Positions 50,580-61,271 of a DNA stretch of 64,000 nt are shown here, piece by piece (the first letter of the stretch is position 1; the number at the start of each line of letters is the position of its first letter). The DNA is from Hyphomicrobium sp. 12-62-95 (lineage in GTDB: Bacteria > Pseudomonadota > Alphaproteobacteria > Rhizobiales > Hyphomicrobiaceae), in contig NCCZ01000013.1 in NCBI GenBank assembly GCA_002279935.1, positions 124,001-188,000 of the forward strand. The letters run 5' to 3'. The notes under the pieces were generated by a model. The model searched no databases. It saw only the letters and a list, made by a program, of their open reading frames with translations, and was not told the DNA's origin. The position numbers and the translations under genes were made by a program.

Positions 50580-51523
50580 CGCTCGACGAGATCGCCGCCG
50601 CGCACCCGCAGCCGAACACGCTCCGCGTTCCCGCGTGGGCGCTCGGCTGCGTGCAGCGACGTTCGATCACGTTCGCAACCGGTGTCGAAGACACACAAAC
50701 CCGCGTCTTCTGGGTCCAGGCACACGGGATGACCGGCGACATCCGCATTCATCCCGGCCGTCCGCACATCGCCGCTGAAACATCCCTCGCCACCCTCGAT
50801 CGCGAAACACTTACCCGCCTCGCCAGCATCGAAGGCGGCGTCGCAACCACATCCTGGACGGCACCCGTCATGGCATGGGCCGATTGGATCGGCTTCCAGC
50901 CCTACGACAAATACCCCGAACCCGGCGTCATGAACCGAATCGGCGACTGCATGATCGAGTTCGCGCCCTCCGGCGCCTATGTCGAAGATTGGCGCTTCCT
51001 GCCCAGCACACCCGGCTTGCTTGCAGGGCTCCATCTCGTCAACGAGACCGGCACCAAAGACGACACCTATCCGAGAACAGGCGGCCTCGTCATCGCCGGC
51101 GATCACGCCATCCGCACGCTCAGTCGCTATCAGGAACTCTCTGACGGAACGCGCTGCCAGGACTTCGTCGCCAACAGCAGCAATCCGGCCGCCGCCCTCG
51201 AGCGCGTCTTCCAATGCGTCACTGATTACATGGTCCGTGACGGCGACTTATGGCGCATCGCCGCTTCAACGGACCCTCGCCGCGAAGGATCGATCACCCC
51301 ACTGACCGGCCCTTTAAGTCCCGGCCGCGAACCCGGCACGCTCATCGAAACCGTCCACGGCGAACCCGGCATCGCCCAGCGCCTCTGGCGCATCGACAGC
51401 CTCGAAGCCAACGTCGCCTTTTCGCAATCAACGCCGCTTGCTGCCGACCGTCTCGCCTGGCTCGAGCGCGAAGCCGACACGCTCATCGATCCTCTCACAA
51501 CAAAAGAACGGAAGGTCGCCTGA
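50576..51523 (+). CDS. Unknown protein coupled to the oxygenase and transporter genes
   Basis: Not recognised. The 315-residue product is soluble, beta-rich and has several Trp/Tyr-rich strands: VFWVQAHGMTGDIRIHPGRP, WADWIGFQPYDKYPEPGVMN and MIEFAPSGAYVEDWRFLPST. The latter two suggest a barrel-like (calycin-type) domain, but that is tentative. Its start overlaps the oxygenase stop and its stop overlaps the permease start, so it is made in step with both. It might handle the oxygenase substrate or product. Confidence 0.75.
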   Translation: MTLDEIAAAHPQPNTLRVPAWALGCVQRRSITFATGVEDTQTRVFWVQAHGMTGDIRIHPGRPHIAAETSLATLDRETLTRLASIEGGVATTSWTAPVMAWADWIGFQPYDKYPEPGVMNRIGDCMIEFAPSGAYVEDWRFLPSTPGLLAGLHLVNETGTKDDTYPRTGGLVIAGDHAIRTLSRYQELSDGTRCQDFVANSSNPAAALERVFQCVTDYMVRDGDLWRIAASTDPRREGSITPLTGPLSPGREPGTLIETVHGEPGIAQRLWRIDSLEANVAFSQSTPLAADRLAWLEREADTLIDPLTTKERKVA

Positions 51524-52341
51524 TGCGCATCATCAACCGGCATCCCAGCCGCGGCCTCTACATTCTACTCGCCTCGCTCCCCTTCATCGCGCTCGCCGTC
51601 GCCTACAGCATCGGCAGCTACCAGCGCTTGAGCGTCAACCCCGCCGACAAGATCCTCCCGTCCGTCACGCAGATGATGGCGGCCATGAACGAACTGATGT
51701 TCGTCCCCGACAAGCGCACCGGCGACTATCTCTTCTGGTCCGACACCGCGATCAGCCTGTGGCGTCTCGCCTGCGGCATGGGCATCTCGATCGCACTCTC
51801 GCTGATCCTCGGCGTCACCGCCGGCTTCATCCCCTGGGTCCGCGCGCTCGTGAAGCCATTCGTCGAAGCCTTCTCGCTGATCCCACCGATCACCATCTTG
51901 CCGATCCTTTTCATCATGGTCGGCCTCGATGAAGCCTCCAAGATCACGCTCATCGCCGTCGGCACGGCCCCCCTCATGCTGCGCGCGGTCGCCTTGGCCG
52001 TGGAAGAAATCCCCCGCGAAATGATCGTCAAGGCGCAGACGCTCGGCGCCTCGACGTGGCAGATGATCACCCGCGTGGTGTTGCCCCAGGTTTTGCCGAA
52101 GCTCATCGTTGCAACGCGCTTTGCATTGATCCCTGCCTGGATCTTCCTCGTCTCCGCCGAAGCCATCGCCGCCGTCAGCGGTCTCGGTTACCGCATCTTC
52201 CTCGTCCGCCGCTTCCTCTCCATGGACGTCATCATTCCCTATGTCCTGTGGATCACGCTTCTTGCGTGGCTCATGGATCTCACGCTCGCCATGTTGCAGC
52301 GCCGCCTGTTCCCCTGGTTCCAGCCGGAGCAAAAATCATGA
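51523..52341 (+). CDS. ABC transporter permease (NitT/TauT type), guanidine importer
   Basis: The 272-residue product has about six membrane segments and the inner-membrane ABC loop EEIPREMIVKAQTLGASTWQ (EAA-type motif with A-x-x-L-G-A). It is a BPD-type permease of the nitrate/taurine class. It overlaps the upstream gene by 1 base and the ATPase gene by 4. Together with 48378-49457 and 52338-53144 it completes one importer. Confidence 0.92.
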   Translation: MRIINRHPSRGLYILLASLPFIALAVAYSIGSYQRLSVNPADKILPSVTQMMAAMNELMFVPDKRTGDYLFWSDTAISLWRLACGMGISIALSLILGVTAGFIPWVRALVKPFVEAFSLIPPITILPILFIMVGLDEASKITLIAVGTAPLMLRAVALAVEEIPREMIVKAQTLGASTWQMITRVVLPQVLPKLIVATRFALIPAWIFLVSAEAIAAVSGLGYRIFLVRRFLSMDVIIPYVLWITLLAWLMDLTLAMLQRRLFPWFQPEQKS

Positions 52342-53144
52342 CCACCGTCGTGCTTGAAAAAATCTGGAAAGAGTACGGCGACCAGATCGTCCTTGAAAAC
52401 ATCGACATCACGATCGAGAGCGGCTCCTTCGTCGCCCTTGTCGGCCCATCCGGCTGCGGCAAGACCACGTTGCTCAAGATGCTGCTCGGCGAGGAGCGCC
52501 CCACCAACGGCCAAATCCTTCTCGACGGCATACCGCTCAAGGCCGAACCCGATTGGGACCGCGGCGTCGTTTTCCAGCGCTACTCGGTCTTCCCGCACCT
52601 CACCGTGCTCGGCAACGTCCTCGTCGGCCGCGAATTCGAGCAATCCCGCTTTTGGGGCCGTCTCTTTGGAGCAAAGCGCAAAGCCGCCATCGAGGACGCC
52701 CGCGCGCTCCTCAAATCCGTCGGCCTCTCCGACCATGAAAACAAATACCCCGCCGCCCTTTCCGGTGGCATGCAGCAACGCCTGGCCCTTGCCCAGGCCC
52801 TGATGCGCAAACCCAAAGTGCTGCTCCTCGATGAACCCTTCGGCGCCCTCGATCCCGGGATCCGCGCCGAGGTCCACGCGCTCATGAATGAACTCTGGGT
52901 CGAACAGGGCATCACCGTCGTCATGGTCACGCACGATCTCTCCGAAGCCTTCCGTCTCGGCACCCGAGTCATCGCGCTCGAACGCCGCCGCAACCGCCCC
53001 GAGGAAAAGGAACGCTACGGCGCCACCATCGCTCACGACATCCCTGTCTGGCCGCCCAAAAAACAGAAAAAGCTGAACGGCAGCGGAGCGGCAATCGAGC
53101 CCCCGGCCCTTGTCGCAACCGATGTGTCCGCCGCCGTCCACTAA
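52338..53144 (+). CDS. ABC transporter ATP-binding protein, guanidine importer
   Basis: The 268-residue product has Walker A GPSGCGKTT (near residue 37), Q-loop VVFQRYSVFP, signature LSGGMQQRLALAQAL, Walker B VLLLDEPFGALD and the H-loop VTHDL. The C-terminal 50 residues (RYGATIAHDIPVWPPKKQKK onward) go beyond the core and are variable. It is coupled by overlap to the permease gene. Confidence 0.93.
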   Translation: MTTVVLEKIWKEYGDQIVLENIDITIESGSFVALVGPSGCGKTTLLKMLLGEERPTNGQILLDGIPLKAEPDWDRGVVFQRYSVFPHLTVLGNVLVGREFEQSRFWGRLFGAKRKAAIEDARALLKSVGLSDHENKYPAALSGGMQQRLALAQALMRKPKVLLLDEPFGALDPGIRAEVHALMNELWVEQGITVVMVTHDLSEAFRLGTRVIALERRRNRPEEKERYGATIAHDIPVWPPKKQKKLNGSGAAIEPPALVATDVSAAVH

Positions 53145-53258
53145 CGCATCTCGATTTCCGGACGGGGACGGCCCCGCTCCGCTCACCTTTAATCCCGGGA
53201 CGGCCCGGACGACCTGCGCCGCGCGTCAGATGCGGCCAAGCACGAGGGAGATGTCTCC

Positions 53259-53981
53259 ATGTCCACCTTGATCCACACCGATACGCTAGCCTCCGGCAAA
53301 CACTGGTCCTTCATCGTCCGCCGCAACACGCGCCTGCGCCTCACCGATCTGGACGGCGGCGCCAATGTCGCGATGCTCTTCTACAATCCCCAGCACCTCA
53401 CCGAGCGCTACAATGCGCCCGACACCTTGAAGTGCCAGCACACCTTCCGCCTCACCACCGGCCACTGCCTCTACTCCGACATGGGCCGCATCTTCTGCTC
53501 CATCGTCCAAGACACCCACGGCTGGCACGACACCGTCTGCGGCAACGCCACAAAATCGATCGTCGCCAAGAAGTGGGGCGAAGCCAGCTACCAAACCCAC
53601 CGCAACGACTGGCACCAGAACGGCCTCGATAGTTTCCTCGTCGAACTCGCCAAATACGGCATGAAGCGCCGCGATCTGGCAGCCAACGTCAATTGGTTCA
53701 GCAAAGTCGCCGTCGACGAGACCGGCGTCATCGCCTTCGACCAGAGCGCTGCGAAAGCCGGCGCCTCCGTCGAACTCCGCTTCGAAATGGACACGCTCGT
53801 CCTCTTCCACACCTGCCCGCACCCGCTCGACCCGGCGCCGCAGTATCCGAAGAAAACCATCCGCTTCGAACTCTTCGACGGCCCCGCCGCGGAAGCCGAC
53901 GACACGTGCCGACACTCCGCCCCGGAAAACGGCCGCGGCTTTGAAAACAATCGGCTGTTCCACGCCTGCGGCTGTCACTGA
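53259..53981 (+). CDS. DUF1989 protein UAAP1, carboxyguanidine deiminase subunit
   Basis: The 240-residue product belongs to the DUF1989 family known as urea-amidolyase-associated protein. It has [20 protein letters not shown], then [20 protein letters not shown] with the metal-site H-D pattern, then CPHPLDP and a cysteine-containing end. In guanidine-degrading bacteria two such proteins together remove ammonia from carboxyguanidine to give allophanate. It forms a pair with the next gene after 14 bases. The 114 bases before it contain no gene. Confidence 0.88.
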   Translation: MSTLIHTDTLASGKHWSFIVRRNTRLRLTDLDGGANVAMLFYNPQHLTERYNAPDTLKCQHTFRLTTGHCLYSDMGRIFCSIVQDTHGWHDTVCGNATKSIVAKKWGEASYQTHRNDWHQNGLDSFLVELAKYGMKRRDLAANVNWFSKVAVDETGVIAFDQSAAKAGASVELRFEMDTLVLFHTCPHPLDPAPQYPKKTIRFELFDGPAAEADDTCRHSAPENGRGFENNRLFHACGCH

Positions 53982-53995
53982 GGGAGGGCGGACAC

Positions 53996-54643
53996 ATGAT
54001 CAAGCAGAGCCACCTTAACGCCGACACCGCGAGCTACCGCAAAGTCGTCCCCGCCGGCGACTACTGGATGCACATCGTCAAAAAGGGCGAAACCTTCCGG
54101 ATCCTCGACCTGGAAGGCAATCAGGCCGCCGACACGCTCTTCTTCAATGCCGACGATCCGCATGAGCGCTACTCCGCCTGCGATACCATCCGCGAGCAAG
54201 GCAACGTGTTCCTCACCGCCGGAACCGTTCTCCTCTCCGACCTCTGCCGCCCCATGCTCACGATCACCGCCGACACCGTCGGCCGCCACGACACCCTCGG
54301 CGGCGCCTGCGCCACCGAAAGCAACACGGTCCGCTACGCGCTGGAAAAATTCGCCATGCACGCCTGCCGCGACAGCTTCCTCTTGGCCGTCGCCGAGAAC
54401 GAACGCTACGGCCTCGACAAGCGCGACATCGCCCACAACATCAATTTTTTCATGAACGTCCCCGTCACCGCCGAAGGCGGCCTCACCTTTGCCGATGGCC
54501 TTTCAGCACCGGGCAAGTATGTCGAAATGCGCGCGGACATGAACGTCATCGTCCTCATCTCCAACTGCCCGCAGCTCAACAATCCCTGCAACGCCTATAA
54601 CCCGACCCCCGTCGAGGTTCTCATTTGGGACGCCGGCGCATGA
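53996..54643 (+). CDS. DUF1989 protein UAAP2, carboxyguanidine deiminase subunit
   Basis: The 215-residue product is the second DUF1989 member: [20 protein letters not shown], then [20 protein letters not shown], then [20 protein letters not shown] and [20 protein letters not shown]. The cysteines in NCPQ..NPCN and the H-D pair suggest a metal site. Its stop overlaps the carboxylase start (ATGA), so deiminase and carboxylase are made together. Which subunit is catalytic cannot be told from sequence alone. Confidence 0.88.
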   Translation: MIKQSHLNADTASYRKVVPAGDYWMHIVKKGETFRILDLEGNQAADTLFFNADDPHERYSACDTIREQGNVFLTAGTVLLSDLCRPMLTITADTVGRHDTLGGACATESNTVRYALEKFAMHACRDSFLLAVAENERYGLDKRDIAHNINFFMNVPVTAEGGLTFADGLSAPGKYVEMRADMNVIVLISNCPQLNNPCNAYNPTPVEVLIWDAGA

Positions 54644-57600
54644 GCATGTTCAAAAAGGTACTCATCGCCAATCGCGGCGCCATTGCCTGCCGCATCATCC
54701 GCACGCTCGACAAGATGGGCATCGCCAGCGTCGCGGTCTATTCGGAGCCCGACCGTCACTCACGCCACGTCGCGCTCGCGACGCAATCCGTTTGCATCGG
54801 CCCCGCGGCCGCCGCACAAAGCTATCTCAACGTCGATCGAATCTTGGAAGTCGCCCGCAAAACACGCGCCGAAGCCATCCATCCCGGCTACGGCTTCCTC
54901 TCCGAAAACCCCGACTTCGCCGAAAGCTGTGCCAAAGCCGGCATCGCCTTCATCGGTCCCACGCCCGGTCAGATGCGCGCCTTCGGCCTGAAACATAAAG
55001 CGCGCGAGTTGGCGCTTGCAGCCGGCGTTCCCCTCGCCCCCGGCTCAGGCCTCATCCGCGATCTCGACCACGCACGGGAGGAAGCCCAGAGCATCGGCTA
55101 TCCCGTCATGCTGAAAAGCACGGCCGGCGGCGGCGGCATCGGGTTACAGCTCATATCCAGCGAAGACGAACTCGCGCCCATGTACGAGCGCGTCGAACGG
55201 CTCGCCCGCAACAACTTCAAGGACGCCGGACTCTTCCTCGAAAAGTACGTCGCCCGCGGCCGCCACATCGAAGTCCAGCTTTTTGGCGACGGCGAAGGCA
55301 ACGTCGTGGCGCTTGGCGAACGCGATTGCTCCGCCCAGCGCCGCAACCAGAAAGTCATCGAAGAGACCCCCGCCCCCGGCCTCTCCGACGCCACGCGCCG
55401 CGAACTCTGGAACACCGCCATCGCGCTCGGCAAGTCGGTCAACTACGCCAGCGCTGGCACCGTCGAATTCCTCTACGACAGCGACACGAACGCGTTCTAC
55501 TTTCTCGAAGTGAATACGCGCCTCCAGGTCGAACACGGCGTCACCGAAGAAGTCACCGGCGTCGATCTCGTCGAATGGATGGTGCGTCAGGCAGCCGGCG
55601 ACTGCCCGCCGCTCGACCAGTCAAAAATCGTCCCCTGCGGCGCCTCCATTCAAGTCCGCCTCTACGCCGAAGACCCCGGCCGCGATTTCCGCCCGAGCGC
55701 CGGCCTCCTCACCCACGTCGCCTGGCCGCCGGACGCCCGCATCGAAACCTGGGTCGAAAGCGGCAGCGACGTCTCGCCCTTCTACGATCCCATGATCGCC
55801 AAGATCATCGTGCGCGGTGAAACCCGCGCCGAAGCCCTCGCCAAGATGCAATCAGCCCTCGCGGACACCCGCATCGGCGGCCTCGAAACCAACCTCGACT
55901 ATCTGCGCCAGCTGGCCTCATCCGAGATTCTTGCCAGCGGCAACATGCTGACATCGACGCTCGCCACCGTCGCCTATCACGCCCCCACCATCGAAGTGCT
56001 CGTCCCCGGCACGCAAACAACCATCCAGGATTGGCCGGGCCGCACCGGCTACTGGGCCGTCGGCGTCCCCCCATCCGGTCCGATGGATCATCTCTCTTTC
56101 CGCTACGCCAACAAACTCGCCGGCAACGGCGAAGGCGCGCCCGGTCTCGAAATCACACTCGCCGGCCCCACGCTCAAGTTCAACACCGCCACGATCATCT
56201 CCCTCACGGGTGCCGCCATCCCCGCCACGCTCGACGGCGCACCCATCCCCATGTGGCAGCCCGTCCCTGTCAGAGCCGGCGCCACCCTCAAGATCGGCAC
56301 TGTCTCCGGCGCCGGTGCACGCGCCTATCTCGCTGTGCGCGGCGGCTTCGACGTGCCGCTTTATCTCGGCAGCGCCTCGACGTTCACACTTGGCAAATTC
56401 GGCGGTCACGGCGGCCGCGCGCTCATGCCCGGCGACATCCTCCATATCGCCACGCCCTATGCCGCCGAGCCACCCGCGCTCGCCAGTGCATCGCCGCTCC
56501 CACCTCCCTTACGCCCCCTTATGGCCCACCGTTGGGACATCGGCGTTCTGTATGGCCCGCATGGCGCGCCAGACTTCTTCACCCCAGAAGACATCGACAT
56601 GTTCTTCGGCACCGATTGGGAGGTGCACTACAATTCCAACCCAACCGGCGTCCGCCTCATCGGCCCCAAACCGCAGTGGGCCCGCCGCGACGGCGGTGAA
56701 GCCGGCCTCCATCCCAGCAACATCCACGACAACGCCTATGCGATCGGCGCCATCGACTTCACCGGCGATATGCCCGTCATCCTCGGCCCCGACGGTCCCT
56801 CGCTCGGCGGCTTCGTTTGCCCCGCCACTATCGTCGCAGCCGAACTCTGGAAGCTCGGCCAGCTCCGCCCCGGCGACAAAGTCCGTTTTGTGCGTCTCAC
56901 ACCGCAAGAGGCCGCCGCCCGCGAAACCATCCAGAACACGGAAATCCAACGGCTGAGCCCCACACCCGTCGTCGCCATCCCCGATGCCCACCTCCTCGGC
57001 GACGACGATTGCATCGTATCCGTCCGCGACGGCAAGGGCGGCCTCCCGCGCGTCGTCGCCCGCCGCGCCGGCGACAAGTATCTCCTCATCGAATACGGCG
57101 ATCTCGTCCTCGATCTCGAACTGCGCTTCCGCGTGCACGTCCTCATGACGCGCCTGGAGCAACAAAAACTCCCCGGAATTCTCGATCTGACCCCCGGCAT
57201 CCGCTCGCTGCAAATTCACTTCGACAGCCTGACGCTTCCCCTCGCCAAGCTCCTCGCCGCACTCGAAGCTATCGAAGACGGCATGGGCGACATCGGCGAC
57301 ATCGAAGTCCCCTCACGCATCGTCCACATGCCGCTCTCCTGGAACGATCCACAAACCCAACTCGCCATCGACAAATACATGCAGTCGGTCCGCGCCGACG
57401 CGCCCTGGTGCCCGTCGAACATCGAGTTCATCCGCCGCATCAACGGGCTTGCCAGCATCGCCGACGTGAAGCGCATCGTCTATGACGCAAGCTACCTCGT
57501 CCTCGGCCTCGGCGACGTCTACCTCGGCGCACCCGTCGCCACCCCCGTCGATCCACGACACCGCCTCGTCACCACCAAATACAATCCCGCCCGCACCTGG

Positions 57601-58269
57601 ACGCCGGAAAACGCCGTCGGCATCGGAGGCGCGTACATGTGCGTCTATGGCATGGAAGGCCCCGGCGGCTATCAATTCGTCGGCCGCACCGCGCAAGTCT
57701 GGAACCGCTTCCACACCACCCGCGAATTTGAACCCGGCAAACCTTGGCTGCTGCGCTTCTTCGACCAGATCCGCTTCTACGACGTCACCGGCGAAGACCT
57801 CCTCGCCTTCCGCGACGGCTTCCTGCAAGGCAAAACCGGTATCACCATCGAAGAGACGACGTTCTCGCTTGCCGCCTATCGCAATTTCCTTACCGACAAC
57901 GCGGACGCCATCGGCGCCTTCAAATCCACCCAGCAAGAAGCCTTCGAAGCTGAACGCGCCCGCTGGCAAGACAGCGACCGCACCGGCGCCGTCCTCAACG
58001 ATGCCGGCACAGTCGATTCCGGCGACGACATCCTCGCCCCCGGCCACACGGCCGTGCAAAGCCCCGTCCCCGGCGCGGTCTGGAAGATCGCCGTTGAGCA
58101 GGGCAAACGCGTCGCAGCCGGCGACGTCCTCATCGTGGTGGAGTCGATGAAAATGGAAATGCTCGTTCACGCCCCTAGCGACGGCGTTGTCCACGAATTG
58201 AAATGCGCCGAAGGCCGCGCCGTCTCCCTTGGACAGACACTCGTCGTCATCGCGGAGGACGCGGCATGA
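54640..58269 (+). CDS. Biotin-dependent guanidine carboxylase (annotated urea carboxylase)
   Basis: The 1,209-residue product carries biotin carboxylase (1-450; ATP-binding [12 protein letters not shown], then [20 protein letters not shown]), a KipA-like AHS2 region (about 455-760, starting [20 protein letters not shown]), a KipI-like AHS1 region (about 810-1010) and a C-terminal biotinyl domain with the biotin lysine in VESMKMEML near residue 1170. It adds bicarbonate to guanidine, or to urea in relatives, using ATP. The riboswitch and the paired DUF1989 genes favour guanidine. Overlaps on both sides couple it to the deiminase and to allophanate hydrolase. Confidence 0.92.
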   Translation: MSMFKKVLIANRGAIACRIIRTLDKMGIASVAVYSEPDRHSRHVALATQSVCIGPAAAAQSYLNVDRILEVARKTRAEAIHPGYGFLSENPDFAESCAKAGIAFIGPTPGQMRAFGLKHKARELALAAGVPLAPGSGLIRDLDHAREEAQSIGYPVMLKSTAGGGGIGLQLISSEDELAPMYERVERLARNNFKDAGLFLEKYVARGRHIEVQLFGDGEGNVVALGERDCSAQRRNQKVIEETPAPGLSDATRRELWNTAIALGKSVNYASAGTVEFLYDSDTNAFYFLEVNTRLQVEHGVTEEVTGVDLVEWMVRQAAGDCPPLDQSKIVPCGASIQVRLYAEDPGRDFRPSAGLLTHVAWPPDARIETWVESGSDVSPFYDPMIAKIIVRGETRAEALAKMQSALADTRIGGLETNLDYLRQLASSEILASGNMLTSTLATVAYHAPTIEVLVPGTQTTIQDWPGRTGYWAVGVPPSGPMDHLSFRYANKLAGNGEGAPGLEITLAGPTLKFNTATIISLTGAAIPATLDGAPIPMWQPVPVRAGATLKIGTVSGAGARAYLAVRGGFDVPLYLGSASTFTLGKFGGHGGRALMPGDILHIATPYAAEPPALASASPLPPPLRPLMAHRWDIGVLYGPHGAPDFFTPEDIDMFFGTDWEVHYNSNPTGVRLIGPKPQWARRDGGEAGLHPSNIHDNAYAIGAIDFTGDMPVILGPDGPSLGGFVCPATIVAAELWKLGQLRPGDKVRFVRLTPQEAAARETIQNTEIQRLSPTPVVAIPDAHLLGDDDCIVSVRDGKGGLPRVVARRAGDKYLLIEYGDLVLDLELRFRVHVLMTRLEQQKLPGILDLTPGIRSLQIHFDSLTLPLAKLLAALEAIEDGMGDIGDIEVPSRIVHMPLSWNDPQTQLAIDKYMQSVRADAPWCPSNIEFIRRINGLASIADVKRIVYDASYLVLGLGDVYLGAPVATPVDPRHRLVTTKYNPARTWTPENAVGIGGAYMCVYGMEGPGGYQFVGRTAQVWNRFHTTREFEPGKPWLLRFFDQIRFYDVTGEDLLAFRDGFLQGKTGITIEETTFSLAAYRNFLTDNADAIGAFKSTQQEAFEAERARWQDSDRTGAVLNDAGTVDSGDDILAPGHTAVQSPVPGAVWKIAVEQGKRVAAGDVLIVVESMKMEMLVHAPSDGVVHELKCAEGRAVSLGQTLVVIAEDAA

Positions 58270-60047
58270 TCGTCTCCCTCGACATCGCGACCCTCACGCA
58301 GGCCTACGCCACGGGAACGCTGACGCCCGAGGCCGTCCTCACCTGCATTTACAATCGCATCGCCGTCGAAGGCGAACGCCCCGTCTGGATCACGTTGGTG
58401 CCTCGCACCACAGCGATGACCAAAATGAAATCCGCAGCCAGGGGCCCGCTCTGGGGCATCCCCTTCGCAGTCAAGGACAACATCGACGTCGCAGGCCTGC
58501 CCACCACCTGCGCCTGCCCCGAATTCGCCTATACGCCGTCACGCTCGGCCACCGTCGTCGAAAAACTCGAAGCCGCCGGCGCCATTCTCATCGGCAAAAC
58601 CAACCTCGACCAATTCGCCACCGGCCTCGTCGGCTCGCGCTCACCATACGGCATTCCCTCCAGCGTCTTCGATCCCGATTACATTTCCGGCGGATCAAGT
58701 TCTGGCTCCGCCGTCGCCGTCGCCGGCGGCCTCGTGTCGTTCGCACTCGGCACCGACACAGCCGGTTCGGGCCGCGTCCCCGCCGCCTTCAACAACATCG
58801 TCGGTCTCAAACCAACAAAGGGTCTCTTGAGCGCGCGCGGCGTCGTCCCCGCCTGCCGCACGCAGGACACCATCTCGATCTTTGCACTCACGTCCTCGGA
58901 TGCCGCTCGCGTCTTGGATATCGCCGCCGGCTACGACGCGGATGAACCCTATTCGAGAAAATCGCCCCCACGCGCGTATGAACCTCTCCCCAAAGGTCTG
59001 CGCGTCGGTATTCCCTCTTCTCCGCTCGACTTCTGCGGCGACGCGGAATCGGACCGCCTCTACGGACTCGCGATTGAACGCTTACGCGGCCTTGACTGCG
59101 AAATTGTTCCCTTCGATTTTGCGCCGTTCCGCGAAGCAGCCAGCCTCCTCTATTCCGGCCCCTGGGTCGCCGAACGCCTCGCCGCCATCAAGGACTTCGC
59201 CGCCAAACAGCCCAATGCCATCCACGAAGTGGTTCGCGGCATCATCCTCGGTGCGGAAAAGCTCTCCGCCGTCGCCGCCTTCGAAGGCCTCTATCGCCTC
59301 GCTGAGCTGACACGCCGCGCTGAGACCGAATGGGCCAAGATGGATGTCCTCATCCTGCCGACCACGCCCACCACCTACAAAATCTCAGAGGCCATCGCCG
59401 ATCCCTTGCGCCTGAATTCCAACCTCGGCCTCTACACGAATTTCGTGAACCTCATGGACCTCTCCGCCCTCGCCGTCCCGGCCGGCTTTCGCCAGAATGG
59501 GCTGCCCGTCGGCGTCACGGTCATGGGCCGCGCCTTCGACGACAAACGCCTCGCTGTCCTTGGCGACGCGCTCCACCGCTCCCTCGAAAGTATCAAACTG
59601 GGCGCAACATCCCTGCCGCTCGCGACCACGCCAGCTATCGCGTCCACGCCGTCAAAGCGCATCGAGGTCGCCGTCGTCGGCGCGCATCTCACCGGCCAGC
59701 CGCTCAACACGCAACTCATCGAGCGCAACGCCCGCCTCGTGCGCACGACCCGCACGGCCCCCGGCTACAGCTTCTATGCGCTGGCCAACACGACGCCCGC
59801 CAAGCCAGGCCTCATCTGCGACGGCAAGGGCGCTGGCAATATCGAAGTCGAAATTTGGGAGATGGACGACGCTGCCTTCGGCTCGTTCGTGGCGTTGATC
59901 CCGCCGCCGCTGGGCATCGGCTCGGTCAAGCTCGCCGACGGCACTTACGTCAAAGGTTTCCTCTGCGAAAACCACGCGGTCCACGATGCCGACGACATTA
60001 CACGGCACGGCGGTTGGCGCGCATGGCTCGCTCAAAAACCGGCTTAA
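58266..60047 (+). CDS. atzF: Allophanate hydrolase
   Basis: This amidase splits allophanate to ammonia and CO2, the last step of the route. The 593-residue product has the amidase-signature triad: Lys in IPFAVKDNIDVAGLPTT, cis-Ser in GGSSSGSAVAVA and the catalytic Ser in DTAGSGRVPAAF. The C-terminal domain (from about 465, starting RIEVAVVGAHLTGQPLNTQL) is the allophanate-hydrolase-specific domain. The start ATG 58266 overlaps the carboxylase stop. It is the last gene of the operon. Confidence 0.93.
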   Translation: MIVSLDIATLTQAYATGTLTPEAVLTCIYNRIAVEGERPVWITLVPRTTAMTKMKSAARGPLWGIPFAVKDNIDVAGLPTTCACPEFAYTPSRSATVVEKLEAAGAILIGKTNLDQFATGLVGSRSPYGIPSSVFDPDYISGGSSSGSAVAVAGGLVSFALGTDTAGSGRVPAAFNNIVGLKPTKGLLSARGVVPACRTQDTISIFALTSSDAARVLDIAAGYDADEPYSRKSPPRAYEPLPKGLRVGIPSSPLDFCGDAESDRLYGLAIERLRGLDCEIVPFDFAPFREAASLLYSGPWVAERLAAIKDFAAKQPNAIHEVVRGIILGAEKLSAVAAFEGLYRLAELTRRAETEWAKMDVLILPTTPTTYKISEAIADPLRLNSNLGLYTNFVNLMDLSALAVPAGFRQNGLPVGVTVMGRAFDDKRLAVLGDALHRSLESIKLGATSLPLATTPAIASTPSKRIEVAVVGAHLTGQPLNTQLIERNARLVRTTRTAPGYSFYALANTTPAKPGLICDGKGAGNIEVEIWEMDDAAFGSFVALIPPPLGIGSVKLADGTYVKGFLCENHAVHDADDITRHGGWRAWLAQKPA

Positions 60048-60364
60048 GCCCGCGCCGCTTGCCGCGCCTTCCACCAGCGCGAGAGCCGCACCTCGGCTTG
60101 ACGCCGCCAACGCCGGACGAACGCCCAGTCGACAGACAAAATCACAAGACCCAGCGGCAGCATCCAGATCCCGAGCACCGGCAGGAAACTGAACACTCCG
60201 CCAAATACGAACGCGAGCCCAAGCAGCGTCCGGCCGAGCCGCGTTTGCGGAAGATTGGCCTTGCGCGCACGAATCCAGTCCGACAGCCCCGCCGCGTCCA
60301 TCGAAGCCGGCAGCAAGCCGGGCCCACTTTCGCCCGAACGGCCCCAGTTCCAAAATCCAGACAT
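60044..60364 (-). CDS. Small membrane protein (PGPGW-like)
   Basis: The 106-residue product has two hydrophobic stretches, RTLLGLAFVFGGVFSFLPVL and GIWMLPLGLVILSVDW, with the L-P-x-x-G-x-x-x-L-P-L-G pattern of PGPGW-type transmembrane proteins, and a basic C-terminus. GGGGGAGGG precedes ATG 60364. It converges on the allophanate hydrolase gene, overlapping by 4 bases. Function unknown. The 240 bases to the next gene hold no other feature I can support. Confidence 0.75.
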   Translation of the reverse strand: MSGFWNWGRSGESGPGLLPASMDAAGLSDWIRARKANLPQTRLGRTLLGLAFVFGGVFSFLPVLGIWMLPLGLVILSVDWAFVRRWRRQAEVRLSRWWKARQAARA

Positions 60365-60604
60365 CGTCCCTCCCCCAGTTCTTTGAAGGTGTTTGCCCGA
60401 ACAAAATGCCTCGAATGAGACCACGCGCCGTCTGCGATGTGGGATCGCGAAGAGCCATCCGCAAGGCCCATTGGCTACCGCAATGCCACCATTGACGCTT
60501 CCAATTCCCTCAGCGGTCCCGCGTCCAACCAACCACTTGCCAATCCAAACGGCCTGCGGCACAGCAATCATTGATCAAATTCGGTATAACAATCGGGATC
60601 CCCC

Positions 60605-61252
60605 ATGGCTGAACTAACAAAACTTTTCAAAAACAATAAGACATGGGCCGAAGGTCAGATCGCCAAAGACCCCGAATACTTCTCCCGCCTTGCCACCCAG
60701 CAGGCCCCGAAATATCTCTGGATCGGATGCTCGGACAGCCGCGTCCCGGCAAACCAGATTCTGGGCCTCGCTCCCGGTGAAGTGTTCGTGCATCGCAACG
60801 TGGCCAATCTCGTCGTGCACACCGACATCAGTTGTCTGTCGGTGATGCAGTTCGCCGTCGACGTCTTAAAGATCGAGCAGATCATCGTGTGCGGACATTA
60901 CGGCTGCGGCGGCGTCCACGCCGCATGCGGCAGCAAGCAATTCGGCCTCATCGACAACTGGCTGCGCAACATCAAAGACATCTACACGCGCCATCGGGAC
61001 GAACTCGACGCCATCAACGACATGACCGCGCGCGGCGATCGCCTCTGCGAATTGAACGTCATCGAGCAAGTCAAAAACGTCTGCCACACCACCATCGTGC
61101 AAAATGCCTGGGCTGCCGGTCGCGGCCTTTCGGTCCACGGCCTCATCTATTCGATCCGCGATGGCCTCCTGCGCGACCTTGCCGTCCGCATCAACAATGC
61201 CGAACAACTGGAGAGCATTTATCGCACGCGAATGGGCGAACCCGCCGGTTGA
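60605..61252 (+). CDS. can: Beta-class carbonic anhydrase
   Basis: The enzyme interconverts CO2 and bicarbonate. The 215-residue product has zinc ligands Cys42 (IGCSDSRVP, with the Asp44-Arg46 dyad), His98 and Cys101 (VCGHYGCGG). It is full length. It lies between an operon that consumes bicarbonate (guanidine carboxylase) and a gene for a CO2-fixing reductase, so it may serve both. Its own promoter was not defined. Confidence 0.95.
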   Translation: MAELTKLFKNNKTWAEGQIAKDPEYFSRLATQQAPKYLWIGCSDSRVPANQILGLAPGEVFVHRNVANLVVHTDISCLSVMQFAVDVLKIEQIIVCGHYGCGGVHAACGSKQFGLIDNWLRNIKDIYTRHRDELDAINDMTARGDRLCELNVIEQVKNVCHTTIVQNAWAAGRGLSVHGLIYSIRDGLLRDLAVRINNAEQLESIYRTRMGEPAG

Positions 61253-61271
61253 AGACTCGATCGACCGGCCG

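Noticed and set aside
54640..58269. Plain annotation as urea carboxylase for urea use
   Set aside because: Domain architecture alone cannot tell urea from guanidine, but the guanidine-I riboswitch and the DUF1989 pair point to guanidine.
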